From: a virus
Virus record (IMG/VR): IMGVR_UViG_3300046820_000475
Coordinates: 1 to 41,226 of that record
Reading direction: 5' to 3' (one strand)
Length of the DNA: 41,226 nucleotides
Shown: positions 7,693-15,721 of the stretch, piece by piece
Numbering within the stretch: position 1 is the stretch's first letter
Layout of the letters: each line of letters begins with the position of its first letter
Translations under genes and position numbers: made by a program
Notes under the pieces: generated by a model
What the model was told of the DNA's origin: nothing
The model's database searches: none
Seen by the model: the letters and a program-made list of their open reading frames with translations, nothing else

Positions 7693-8616
7693 CTATCGGC
7701 TGTAGCGAGGTCGTAGTGGATATTGCTGTTGCTGTGCCTGAGTTTCCTCAGCCAAACGTGTAGCGTAAAGTTGATATAGAGCACGTGTTGCTGTGTTACC
7801 TGAACCATATGTACGCTTAGCGTCAATCTCATCAGCCTGTGGGCTAGTAAGAGCATTACGTGCTGGGTCAAGGAATGAAAGCAAACGATAGGCAGCACCT
7901 AGAACTACTACATCTCGAACAGATTCAGGCAGCCCCGTCTGTGCTGAGAATGACTCTTCGGATGTTTCGCTAAGTGTTGATGGAGCAGTTGCATATGTAA
8001 CATTAATCTTACGACCTGAATGAATAGCACGGTCATTGATTGTTACTGTCTGTGATGTAGCACCCCATGTAGTTGCATCAGGAGATGAGTCCCAAGTAAA
8101 TCTAGCAATAGGAATCCAGCGCTTACTAGCGCCAATCTCCTGCCAAGACATACGTAGGATGTTCTGGATATTTAAACCAGTAAATGCATATGTATCTACA
8201 ACTGGGTTGTAGTTAAATGATGTGTTCTTAGCAGCAAAGATAGACGAGCCAATGGCTCGGATAGTATCTTGAATTGCACGCTTAACAGAGTGACGTGGAA
8301 ATGTAGGAGCAATAACTACTCGGTCTCCTGCTGCGTGTTCATCTGCAGTTGTACCCATAAATCCACGACCATACGGTGGAACCGTAGCAGTCTTAGAGAT
8401 GCGGTCATAGTCATCAATCCAGATTAGTTCATCACCAATCTGAACCATGCCTTTACCTACATTGTCCTCATTGAGTGAGAATGTAGTAGGTGCTGCAAGT
8501 GTAGATGTTGTAGTTGTAATAGCAGATGTAAGGTGAGTAGTACGGTCTTGCTGGAGTGTATAACCAGCAAGGTTCATAGTTACCTCATCAACTAAATCGT
8601 TAAGAGTTACTGTCAT
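7693..8616 (-). CDS. Head-tail connector / adaptor-like virion protein
   Basis: This 307-aa soluble protein has a helical N-terminus (LNDLVDEVTMNLAGYTLQQD), a beta-rich middle with a membrane-free SH3-like look (QIGDELIWIDDYD) and helical stretches (RAIQDTIRAIGSS, VVLGAAYRLLSFLDP). Its C-terminus is Gln-rich. Its place between the head genes and the first fibre gene, and the mix of terminal helices with a beta core, fit a tail adaptor/tubular A type protein of podoviruses. It lacks any enzymatic motif. The adaptor role is inference. Confidence 0.55.
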   Translation of the reverse strand: MTVTLNDLVDEVTMNLAGYTLQQDRTTHLTSAITTTTSTLAAPTTFSLNEDNVGKGMVQIGDELIWIDDYDRISKTATVPPYGRGFMGTTADEHAAGDRVVIAPTFPRHSVKRAIQDTIRAIGSSIFAAKNTSFNYNPVVDTYAFTGLNIQNILRMSWQEIGASKRWIPIARFTWDSSPDATTWGATSQTVTINDRAIHSGRKINVTYATAPSTLSETSEESFSAQTGLPESVRDVVVLGAAYRLLSFLDPARNALTSPQADEIDAKRTYGSGNTATRALYQLYATRLAEETQAQQQQYPLRPRYSR

Positions 8617-9581
8617 TACTTAGCCGCCTTTCTAGCGATAGCAGCAGCCTCGGCGCGAGCGCGATTAATTGATGCACTAATCTGAGCATCAGTCATACCT
8701 TTGGCTTTAGCCTTTTTAATAACACGGTCACGCTGTGCTTTTAGAACTGCATTACGACGCTCTGCTGTGGACATAAGCGCTCTATTGCGACCACCTGCAA
8801 TTTGTGCTGGAGAAACGTTTGGCTTCTTAGCAGTGCTCTCACGAAGTAACTGTGCATATCTACGAAGTTCTGCATTAGGCATACGGTCAGCAATTGCCTT
8901 TGTTTGATTAATCGAACCAAGTGGAACTTTTTCTTCTCCAAATTGAATACGATATTCAATTGATGAACTAGGCTTTTTCTTAGGTGGCTCTCCACGTTGT
9001 GCAACTAATTTGGCCTGACGAGCACGCTCTGCTTTATACTCAGCAAGACGCTTAGCACGGCGTGCGCGCTCAACATTCTGCAAACGCATATTTGCTGGAA
9101 GATTGCGTGGAGTAGCCTTTACTGGACCACTAGGGTCAAACTTTGGTTTAGCCTCTGGACGAGGCTTTGTACGTGCAGGTGGCTGCGTATTTACTTTTGG
9201 CTTACGCTTAGGTTCTGTAAACTTACCAGACTTGGTCTTAGGACCAACCTTCTGACGAACAGTTGTATTGCGAGGAGTTCCATCTGTATCACGCAAACGT
9301 GGTACTTTAGATGTTGGTGGCTTACGATAAATACCAAATGGCGCTTTAGCGCCTTTGCCTGCTGCTTCTTTAGCAACTGCACGTGCTACTTTTGCTGATA
9401 TTTTTACAGCGCCTTTTGCAGCGCGAGCCTTCGGGCCACCAATACCCTCAAGCACTGATAGTCCGACTAGTCCAGCAATTCCCTTAACAGACGTTAACTG
9501 TTTACGTGCTTCTGCTTTTTCAATATCACGCTGGCTAAACTTCTTATTGCCCTTGCCACCTTCTGATGTTGCTCTAGCCAT
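8616..9581 (-). CDS. Long highly basic virion-region protein
   Basis: This 321-aa protein (from the ATG at 9581) is dominated by Lys, Arg, Ala and Pro. A GTG six bases upstream is an alternative start, but the ATG has an AAGGTG ribosome site at good spacing. A short apolar stretch (GIAGLVGLSVLEGIGG, around residue 35) precedes Pro/Lys-rich disordered sequence. The C-terminal third has helical RARA/KAKAKG patterns. No family was recognised. It is the largest of five adjacent basic proteins between head and connector genes. A DNA-binding or DNA-condensing virion component is plausible, but this rests on charge alone. Confidence 0.55.
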   Translation of the reverse strand: MARATSEGGKGNKKFSQRDIEKAEARKQLTSVKGIAGLVGLSVLEGIGGPKARAAKGAVKISAKVARAVAKEAAGKGAKAPFGIYRKPPTSKVPRLRDTDGTPRNTTVRQKVGPKTKSGKFTEPKRKPKVNTQPPARTKPRPEAKPKFDPSGPVKATPRNLPANMRLQNVERARRAKRLAEYKAERARQAKLVAQRGEPPKKKPSSSIEYRIQFGEEKVPLGSINQTKAIADRMPNAELRRYAQLLRESTAKKPNVSPAQIAGGRNRALMSTAERRNAVLKAQRDRVIKKAKAKGMTDAQISASINRARAEAAAIARKAAK

Positions 9582-9865
9582 TACCACTTCACCTTATCTG
9601 CCCAGTATGCTGCGCTTAACTTGCCTTTAGAAATATTAGAAGCGTGTCGTGCTTTGAACGACTTACGACGAGCAGCATAGGCTGCTGACTCTCCTGCCTT
9701 CTTTGGAGAACCGCTAACACCTTGCTGACCAAAACGGATGGTCTTAACTGTGCTACCCTCTTTAGCCACAACTACGTGCGACTTCTTAGGATGGTTTGGT
9801 GTGCGCTTTGGCTTGTTATAGCCAGCCACACCTGCCCTTGTTAGGCGAGAGTCTTTTTTATTCAT
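9581..9865 (-). CDS. Basic conserved phage protein, DUF6321-like
   Basis: This 94-aa protein contains SRLTRAGVAGYNKPKRTP, KSHVVVAKEG and TIRFGQQGVSGSPKKAGES. It ends KGKLSAAYWADKVKW. I recognise this compact pattern from uncharacterised proteins of cyanophages and other aquatic phages (DUF6321-like). It is strongly basic, with no membrane segment. The stop overlaps the next ATG (TAATG), and its start overlaps the gene upstream by four bases, so it belongs to one operon. Function unknown. Confidence 0.6.
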   Translation of the reverse strand: MNKKDSRLTRAGVAGYNKPKRTPNHPKKSHVVVAKEGSTVKTIRFGQQGVSGSPKKAGESAAYAARRKSFKARHASNISKGKLSAAYWADKVKW

Positions 9866-10257
9866 CTGAACTTAGCCGTCTTCTTTGCTATAGATTTTGG
9901 TTGTTTAACAAATTGCTTGCCCTTGGCTGCACCAGCCCGCTTTGCAGCGGTGGTTTTAGCGTACTCAGAGGCCGATAGAGCCGCTCTAGCCTTCTTAGGT
10001 AGGTAACGCTCACCAGTAGCCTTAGACCCCTGTGTGCTGGGCTTGCCTGACTTTGTACCCCAGTCCTCTTTAGTCCACTTGGACAAAGAAGATTGAGCCT
10101 TAGTCTTAGGCCCTGAGTAGCCACCGCCTGCTTTCTTATAAGCCTGACCGAGTAACTGTGCTTTACGCGCAGACCACTGACCAGGCTTACCGCCCTTAGA
10201 GCCAGACATAATCTGGTTCTTTAGGCGTTCACGTAAGGCTGTCTTGGTGTATGCCAT
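9862..10257 (-). CDS. DUF5872-like basic protein
   Basis: This 131-aa protein matches the remembered pattern of DUF5872: LRERLKNQIMSGSKGGKPGQWSARKAQLL, then GGGYSG, SLSKWTKEDWGTKSG, a RYLPKKARAALS segment and a basic tail ending AKKTAKFR. This family occurs in bacteria and large DNA viruses and is of unknown function. It is often associated with DNA-containing particles or stress contexts. Here it is one of a run of basic proteins in the head region, suggesting it may be packaged or help organise DNA. That role is inference. Confidence 0.65.
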   Translation of the reverse strand: MAYTKTALRERLKNQIMSGSKGGKPGQWSARKAQLLGQAYKKAGGGYSGPKTKAQSSLSKWTKEDWGTKSGKPSTQGSKATGERYLPKKARAALSASEYAKTTAAKRAGAAKGKQFVKQPKSIAKKTAKFR

Positions 10258-10392
10258 TTACTTCTTCTTGCCCATCCTCTTTGTTGAAGATTTCTTCATT
10301 CCGTATTCCTTAAGACGCATAGCAGGAGATTCTTTCTTCTCATGCATCTTCTTTGCTTTTGCTGATGAATACTTCTCGCCCTTGACTGACAT
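10258..10392 (-). CDS. Tiny lysine-rich protein
   Basis: An intact 44-codon frame starts at the ATG at 10392, overlapping the stop of the upstream basic gene, and ends one base before the next start. The product (MSVKGEKYSSAKAKKMHEKK... ending KRMGKKK) is about one-third Lys/Arg. The tight packing and the filled gap support a real gene. No homology is recognised. It continues the series of basic proteins on both sides. Confidence 0.65.
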   Translation of the reverse strand: MSVKGEKYSSAKAKKMHEKKESPAMRLKEYGMKKSSTKRMGKKK

Positions 10393-10895
10393 TACATGCC
10401 CTTCTTTGAACGAAGAGGTCCACCACGATAAGATGAACGGCCAGCATTAGGTGAAACTGTTTTTGGCATTGGCTTTGCAGGACGGCGTGTGCGACCTGAG
10501 TTAGGTGATGTTGTGCTAGATGCAGGTGTAGGTCCAACTCGCTTGCCCTTTGGAGCAATTGCATTAACTGGTCCAACCTTCTTACCCTTAGGCTGAATAG
10601 CAGGAACTCCGCCACGTGTTGTACGTGTGCGACCAGTTGTAGTCTGCGCTGTGCGACGTGCAGCGCCACCCTTGCCTGCAACAATCTGCTTACCTGATGC
10701 GTCGTAACGACGACCCTGCAATAGCGCACCAGCAAGTTGCCCTGCTTCCTTTTTTACATTTGATGGACCAATCTTCATTCCCTTAGGAAGTGGTCGATTC
10801 CCATTTAAATACTTATCAACAGCATTGCTTGCGCTCTTTGCTGTCTGCTTTACTTCCTTAACAACATTGCCAAGGTAATTAACTTTCTTAGCCAT
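10392..10895 (-). CDS. Basic, disordered head-region protein
   Basis: This 167-aa protein has an N-terminal helical part (VNYLGNVVKEVKQTAKSASNAVDKYL). A long Gly/Pro/Lys/Arg-rich tail follows, with the repeated phrase PKGKKVGP/PKGKRVGP and RTRRPAKPMPK. It has no cysteine and no membrane segment. It looks intrinsically disordered and nucleic-acid-binding by composition. It is the first of five consecutive basic genes after the capsid cluster. Not assigned to a family. Confidence 0.55.
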   Translation of the reverse strand: MAKKVNYLGNVVKEVKQTAKSASNAVDKYLNGNRPLPKGMKIGPSNVKKEAGQLAGALLQGRRYDASGKQIVAGKGGAARRTAQTTTGRTRTTRGGVPAIQPKGKKVGPVNAIAPKGKRVGPTPASSTTSPNSGRTRRPAKPMPKTVSPNAGRSSYRGGPLRSKKGM

Positions 10896-11344
10896 TAGAT
10901 TGCTCCTACTTCTGCTAGTGATGCTACTGATTCTTTTGTAATTGATTGTGCTGTTGTGCCAGTAGTATCTGCGTCAAAGGCTTTGCCCATAACGTCAGAT
11001 GCTTCTACTGCTGCCTTAATATGCGCCATGCTTGTACCAGCAGGTTGGATACCCTGCGCACGTGCTGCGCGGTAGGCATCAAGTTCTCCATGCCACTTCT
11101 TATTTGACATAGCCTTCTGTGAACTAGCATCACCAGTATTCAGTTGTAGTCCTTTGGCTTTACAGCCAAAACAAGGATTTGTATCGCATTCTGTATGGTC
11201 AATATTTGCCACACTCTCCTCATGTGGAAATGGTTTAGGTGACTTCTTACCGCAAAGAACGCAGTCATATGCAGTGGCAACAAAGTCATGGGCTTCTGTA
11301 AAGCCCCATTCAGTAACTCGGCTAATGTGATGGCACTTAGTCAA
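10895..11344 (-). CDS. Zinc-ribbon head-region protein
   Basis: This 149-aa protein probably starts at TTG (11342-11344), preceded by GAGG, and overlaps the upstream gene by eight bases. Its N-terminal 70 residues hold a Cys/His cluster (CHHIS, YDCVLCGKK, HTECDTNPCFGCKAKG), suggesting one or two zinc sites. A conserved-looking stretch RAARAQGIQPAGTSM follows, then an Ala/Thr-rich C-terminus. I recognise this arrangement from uncharacterised aquatic-phage virion-region proteins. Function unknown, and a structural zinc fold is inferred. Confidence 0.6.
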   Translation of the reverse strand: MTKCHHISRVTEWGFTEAHDFVATAYDCVLCGKKSPKPFPHEESVANIDHTECDTNPCFGCKAKGLQLNTGDASSQKAMSNKKWHGELDAYRAARAQGIQPAGTSMAHIKAAVEASDVMGKAFDADTTGTTAQSITKESVASLAEVGAI

Positions 11345-11597
11345 TTGTTTCTACCTCATAGCCAGCAGCCTCTAAGTCCGCTTTTTCTTCTGCAGTTACT
11401 GTGTGAACAATACCGCCAAGATAGAAAGCCTCTGCCTCTTGAACTTCTTCGCTAGATGGATAGCGTACTTCGTAGTACTCGCCACCTGTTTTAATAACAG
11501 AGATACCTACTGGAATCTCAATACGAGAAAATAGTGGATGATATTCTCCACCTGGATTCTCACGAATCGTAGGTGTTGTGAATCTATATGTTGCCAT
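11337..11597 (-). CDS. Small conserved head/tail protein
   Basis: This 86-aa protein begins MATYRFTTPTIRENPGG and is a mix of beta strands (IEIPVGISVIKTGGEYYEVRYPS) and an acidic C-terminal helix (TAEEKADLEAAGYEVETID). It has a very strong ribosome site (AAGGAGGACAA) before the ATG and follows the capsid gene after a 69-base gap. Such high translation and position fit an abundant structural protein, perhaps decoration or head completion. The family was not identified. Confidence 0.55.
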   Translation of the reverse strand: MATYRFTTPTIRENPGGEYHPLFSRIEIPVGISVIKTGGEYYEVRYPSSEEVQEAEAFYLGGIVHTVTAEEKADLEAAGYEVETID

Positions 11598-11666
11598 TTG
11601 TCCTCCTTAATGGACTTACCCCAATGCACCAGGCGAACCTGATGCATCAGAGTCAATCAATTAAGA

Positions 11667-12674
11667 TTAAGCGTTTGGACGGCCTGATGCCGCTGTCTCG
11701 ATACGAACCAATGCTGGTGTGCGGTAAAGCGCCCAGTTGATAATTCCGTACCAGCCGACTGGATTGAAACGGTTGAAGCGGTCTTCAATCTTTCCAATCT
11801 CCATACCTGGTTCCTTCCATACAGCCTCAGCGAGTGCCTGAGCACCTGTGACGTATGTGTTGTAAACACGTGTCTGAGTTGTAGATGAACCAGAACCTGA
11901 CTGTGTGTTTGTAGCGTTTGCTGTCTCGATGAAGCGAACGCCTTCCCATGAGCCGAGTTCTCCACCGAAGAGTGGTGATACTGCCTGGTACTCATGTGGT
12001 GTACGCCATACGTTGTTACCTGTCTCTGTACGGAGGTCAGCAGAAACTTCTGGGTGGATGTATGCAACATACATTCCAGCAGCCTTTGTCTGAACGCCAG
12101 CAGCGCGCATCTTAGTAACAGCACGACGAACAGCATCAGACTTCATTGTGTCTGCTGCTGTGATTGCTGTCTTAGCAGCAACTGTTCCAACACCTTCATA
12201 AACGCTTGATGTTGTCTGTGTGCCTGATGTTGTTGAGACGCGAACAATGTTCGCACCTGCATCCAACTTAGCAAGAACAGCATTGTCAAGTGTCTTTGTC
12301 ATGTTGAAGCCAACTGCGTTCGCAACCCATGGGTCGATGTTAGCAATTGACATAAGGTTAATCTTCTTAACAGGAAGGACTGAACGACCAAGTTCCAACT
12401 GAGCAATATCAATGTATGATGTTGCTGGAATTGCTACTGAGTCTGTATCTACAGTCTCTTCAAGAGTTGCTGATGCAACTGAAGTTTCCGCAATATCAGT
12501 GTTGAACTGGAAGCGAATAGAAGAACCGTTGTGTGTAAGTGAGCCGACCTTTTTGTCAGCGATTTCACGGAACTTAGGCAATACACGGAGATTGGTTTCA
12601 ATCAACTTGTCGTATGCTAAAGTTACGAGGTTAGTACCGTAACCACTACCTGTAGTGGTAAAAGCATCTGCCAT
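11667..12674 (-). CDS. Major capsid protein (N4-gp56-like)
   Basis: This 335-aa protein follows directly after the scaffold gene. The HK97-fold type signs are an N-terminal arm and long helix (LVTLAYDKLIETNLRVLPKFREIAD), then a P-loop-like region SIANIDPWVANAVGFNMTKTLDNAVLAKLD. A peripheral domain follows with MYVAYIHPEVSADLR and LFGGELGSWEGVRFIET. It ends AVWKEPGMEIGKIEDRFNRFNPVGWYGIINWALYR. The AVWKEP...RFNPVGWYG...RIE end is typical of the N4-gp56 family of capsid proteins. The ribosome site AGAAGG precedes the ATG. It forms the head shell. Confidence 0.85.
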   Translation of the reverse strand: MADAFTTTGSGYGTNLVTLAYDKLIETNLRVLPKFREIADKKVGSLTHNGSSIRFQFNTDIAETSVASATLEETVDTDSVAIPATSYIDIAQLELGRSVLPVKKINLMSIANIDPWVANAVGFNMTKTLDNAVLAKLDAGANIVRVSTTSGTQTTSSVYEGVGTVAAKTAITAADTMKSDAVRRAVTKMRAAGVQTKAAGMYVAYIHPEVSADLRTETGNNVWRTPHEYQAVSPLFGGELGSWEGVRFIETANATNTQSGSGSSTTQTRVYNTYVTGAQALAEAVWKEPGMEIGKIEDRFNRFNPVGWYGIINWALYRTPALVRIETAASGRPNA

Positions 12675-12695
12675 GTGGCAAACCTTCTTTCTGAA

Positions 12696-13181
12696 TTATT
12701 GTATCTTGTTAGCGATACCTTGGATTATGGATAGTAATTCCTCTTCAGAGTGTCCGTCGTAGTTTTGCAACAAATCAACATATTCATCTGAAGCATCGGG
12801 AGTCGCGGCAAATTGAGTAGCGCTATCCTGACGAGAGAACTCTCGTACATTAGGCTTAGCCTCATGCTCTTCCTGTGGCGTATATCCGATTAGGTCTCCG
12901 TTGTCTCGGAGCCAGTTATTAACTGACTCTTCGTTAACTTCGTCTAGGTCCTTAAGGACTAAACGGGCAGCCTTGGAGTTGACTCCCTTAGATTCTAGGA
13001 CTGACTTGATTGTTGACTCACGCTGTTGGCGTTCGAACATCTCCAACTTCTCGGTCAATTCCCTGATTCGTTTTTCATCAGCACGCTTTGCTTTACGAAG
13101 GTCTTTAATACCATTCGTCTCGTCGCCCTGACCTTCAAAATCAAGGTCATCATTGTCTTCCCAGTTATCGTTGCTTCTCAT
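12696..13181 (-). CDS. Capsid scaffolding protein
   Basis: This 161-aa acidic protein starts with a disordered Asp/Glu/Asn-rich region (residues 1-25). A strong coiled coil follows (KDLRKAKRADEKRIRELTEKLEMFERQQRES, about 27-58), then helical segments (KAARLVLKDLDEVNEESVNNWLRDNG) and a C-terminal helix EELLSIIQGIANKIQ. Size, charge, coiled coil and its place immediately before the capsid gene are diagnostic for scaffolds. The ribosome site GGGTGAGG lies before the ATG at 13179-13181. Confidence 0.8.
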   Translation of the reverse strand: MRSNDNWEDNDDLDFEGQGDETNGIKDLRKAKRADEKRIRELTEKLEMFERQQRESTIKSVLESKGVNSKAARLVLKDLDEVNEESVNNWLRDNGDLIGYTPQEEHEAKPNVREFSRQDSATQFAATPDASDEYVDLLQNYDGHSEEELLSIIQGIANKIQ

Positions 13182-13301
13182 GCAACCTCACCCTTCTATT
13201 CGTTGTAGTTCGCAAGCCACAGTGACTACTCGGGGAAGTAGGCTGGCTCTTGCTACCAGTCTTTTACGCCTGACGGGGCTGGTCTATCCGTCTAGGGATT
13301 C
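13182..13301 (-). promoter_or_regulatory. Untranslated leader of the scaffold-capsid genes
   Basis: This 120-base gap is the longest inside the late block. It carries a small hairpin (CTACT...AGTAG in minus orientation around 13228-13245), a GC-richer stretch and the scaffold ribosome site. No open frame is seen. An internal promoter or mRNA-processing site feeding the scaffold and capsid genes would fit, but no convincing -35/-10 pair could be picked out. Confidence 0.35.
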
Positions 13302-14456
13302 TTAGAATGAGCCTGTATTACTGCTCTGCTGGCCTGTACGCAGGCGACCAGAGGAGCCGCTGAATGAGGCAACCTCTTGCTCCGCTAACTGCTGACGCTT
13401 GCGCTTAGCGCTTGCTGTGCCCTTAAATACCTCAGCCTCTGCAGTTGCCTGGTCATACTTGTTACCATAGATGTCACCCAACTTGGTAGCAGTAGGCATA
13501 ATCTCGCCAATAGTTGCGTAGCCTTCTTGAGCCTGTGCCTTAGTGACACCAAACTGTGCAAGGGCTGTAGCCGCAGCAGCAGATGTAGCAAGGTCCTGAC
13601 CCTTGGCTGCAGCGCCAATCTCAGCGGCTGTAACCTTCTCCTGCAACTTAGGTAGACCTTCCTTTGGATTAAGGAAGTATGAAACTAGGTCCGTATCTTT
13701 AATGTCAAAGAATGAAGTAAGAGTAGACTTAATTGATGGGTCTGCGTTATTGACTCTAGTAACAACTGTATCAATACGTTCCTTGAATTCAAGAGCAGAT
13801 ACATCTCCTGCAATAAGGTCAGCCATCTTTCCCATAGCAATGTCCTTGTTTGTGCCAAAGTAGTTTGCCTGACCATAAGCCTGTAGTGTCTGCTTATATG
13901 AATTCTCTAGGTCAAGGTACTCAGCCTCTGATAGCGCATTAAGCCCAGCGTCAACTCGCTTCTTGTTGCCATTGAATCGTTTAACATACTCAGCGTTATA
14001 CTCTGGGTCAGTCTTAAGTAGTAGTGATGCTTGATTAGGTCCAACGTTATTCTTCATTAACTTTGTAATTGCAGGAATAAGCGAAGCCAAACCATAATTA
14101 GTAAAGGTCTCCTTTAGAAGAGCATATGCATCTTTATCAGAATCTGACAACGTCGAAGTATCTGCTGGTGTTCCGCCAGATAGCGTCTTGCCTGGAGTTG
14201 CTGCAACTTTTGCTGCAATCTTTGCAGGGTCAATAATAATCTGACCAGTCTTAGGGTCAATATCCTGACCAGTAAGTCCCGCAATTTCTGCAGCCATAGC
14301 CTTTGCTGCAATAACATCTGGGTCGGCAGATACAGTTGCATTCATTGCATCTGTTCTTTGCTGTGCTGGTGTCTTGAGAGAGTTTTGATAAGCCTGAATA
14401 CGTGCTTCTTCTTCTGCTGCTATACGTTCTGCTTTAAGTTGTGCTGCTGTCGCCAT
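13302..14456 (-). CDS. Putative internal virion protein
   Basis: This 384-aa protein is almost wholly helical and Ala/Lys/Glu-rich, beginning with a coiled-coil-like segment (AAQLKAERIAAEEEARIQAYQNSL). The middle has SGGTPADTSTLSDSDKDAYALLKETF. Its C-terminus (RKRQQLAEQEVASFSGSSGRLRTGQQSSNTGSF) is disordered. It is the third of three consecutive large helical proteins placed between portal and scaffold, and its ATG overlaps the stop of the second. Podoviral ejection proteins are Ala-rich, helical and co-encoded in threes (T7 gp14-16), so an internal core/ejection role is proposed. No family signature is visible. Confidence 0.5.
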   Translation of the reverse strand: MATAAQLKAERIAAEEEARIQAYQNSLKTPAQQRTDAMNATVSADPDVIAAKAMAAEIAGLTGQDIDPKTGQIIIDPAKIAAKVAATPGKTLSGGTPADTSTLSDSDKDAYALLKETFTNYGLASLIPAITKLMKNNVGPNQASLLLKTDPEYNAEYVKRFNGNKKRVDAGLNALSEAEYLDLENSYKQTLQAYGQANYFGTNKDIAMGKMADLIAGDVSALEFKERIDTVVTRVNNADPSIKSTLTSFFDIKDTDLVSYFLNPKEGLPKLQEKVTAAEIGAAAKGQDLATSAAAATALAQFGVTKAQAQEGYATIGEIMPTATKLGDIYGNKYDQATAEAEVFKGTASAKRKRQQLAEQEVASFSGSSGRLRTGQQSSNTGSF

Positions 14457-15715
14457 TATGCCATCAATCCGAATGAGCGAAGAATCTGGCTTGCATAGTT
14501 AGCAGCCTCTTCTCGCGCATTCTGTGTCTTGGACCAGCGTGGGTCATTACGTAACTTAACTTTATAATCAGTCATGCTCATAACGCCAGCCTTACCGCCA
14601 TTGCGTACTGCGTCCTGAATATCATTGTCAAATAAATCAATTGCATCTTCGTTTAGTTCAAGAACCTTAGCCTTCTCAGACGCATACTGCTTTGCAATAT
14701 CCTTAACAGTTACGCCAGCATCAATCTGCGGAGAAAGGTTTGTATAGAAAGACTTAGACATTTCACGAACAGAAGTCTTTAGGTCTGCAATAGAACGCTT
14801 ATCTAGGTTGCCACCAACCTTAAAGCCAGATAGAACCTTATCAAGTGCATCCTTAGTGCTCATCTGAATACCAAAGTCACGGGCATATTCTTTAAGGTCT
14901 ACAATCTGTGTAGCAATTAATCCATTGCCAGAAGTAATATCTTCTAGGTTTGTTCCCTTAACAGATGGCTCAAGTACAGTAGCCATAATACGGAACACAT
15001 CTTCTGAATTAAGTGTCTCACCAGTAGTGGTAGCCATGCCACCAGATACGGTTGTCTTACGGATAGCCTTCTTCTGTTCTGATATTAACTTAGAGTAGTA
15101 ATCAGCCTTCTCTCCAGAAGTAGCCTTACGACCAAGCATATCCATTGTAAAAGAATCAAGGTCCTGGAATGCGTTTAACTTGTCAGAGATTTCCCGCTGA
15201 GCATCTGGCTGCCCGCCAGTGCCAGTAGCGCTGCGCTTTGATAGCCAACTATCGAATGTATCAAATGTAATCTGACCTTCAATAGTATAACGCTGGCTTT
15301 GTTCAATACTATGAGACATTGCAGCCTCAACAATTGCGTTATTAAACGCAGCCTCATCACGCGCCTGAAAGTCTTCGTCCTTTAGGAAACCTTTAGCATT
15401 AAGTGTAGCCCGTAGTTTATTAACACCACCTGCTGCCTGTGCTTGGTCCTTGTAGTACTTAACCATTGCAGAAGCAGTTGTAACACTAAAGTCACGTCCA
15501 CCAGGCTTGATAACAAAAAATGTAGGGTTTACGTTACCTTCTGCAGTTCGCTGAACTAATTGCCAGCGACCATAAGCATCCTGCTCAACGCTAATTAAAG
15601 GGTTTGAGCCCTTTGTTGAGCCAAAGTACTTTTCTAGTGCTAACTTATCCGCTTCTAGTTTCTTTGCATCTGCTTCTAGTTTTGTGCGAGCAGCGTCTGG
15701 TCCAGTTTGTGACAT
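14456..15715 (-). CDS. Putative internal virion protein
   Basis: This 419-aa protein opens with a Lys/Glu/Ala coiled coil (ARTKLEADAKKLEADKLALEKYF). A short beta-rich segment follows (YGRWQLVQRTAEGNVNPTFFVIKPGG), then mainly helices to the C-terminus (NAREEAANYASQILRSFGLMA). No transglycosylase or peptidase motif was found. It is packed between the giant 1750-aa gene (six-base gap) and the 384-aa gene (stop-start overlap), so the three are co-translated. It is probably part of an internal core or ejection complex, by context. Confidence 0.5.
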   Translation of the reverse strand: MSQTGPDAARTKLEADAKKLEADKLALEKYFGSTKGSNPLISVEQDAYGRWQLVQRTAEGNVNPTFFVIKPGGRDFSVTTASAMVKYYKDQAQAAGGVNKLRATLNAKGFLKDEDFQARDEAAFNNAIVEAAMSHSIEQSQRYTIEGQITFDTFDSWLSKRSATGTGGQPDAQREISDKLNAFQDLDSFTMDMLGRKATSGEKADYYSKLISEQKKAIRKTTVSGGMATTTGETLNSEDVFRIMATVLEPSVKGTNLEDITSGNGLIATQIVDLKEYARDFGIQMSTKDALDKVLSGFKVGGNLDKRSIADLKTSVREMSKSFYTNLSPQIDAGVTVKDIAKQYASEKAKVLELNEDAIDLFDNDIQDAVRNGGKAGVMSMTDYKVKLRNDPRWSKTQNAREEAANYASQILRSFGLMA

Positions 15716-15721
15716 GTGTTA

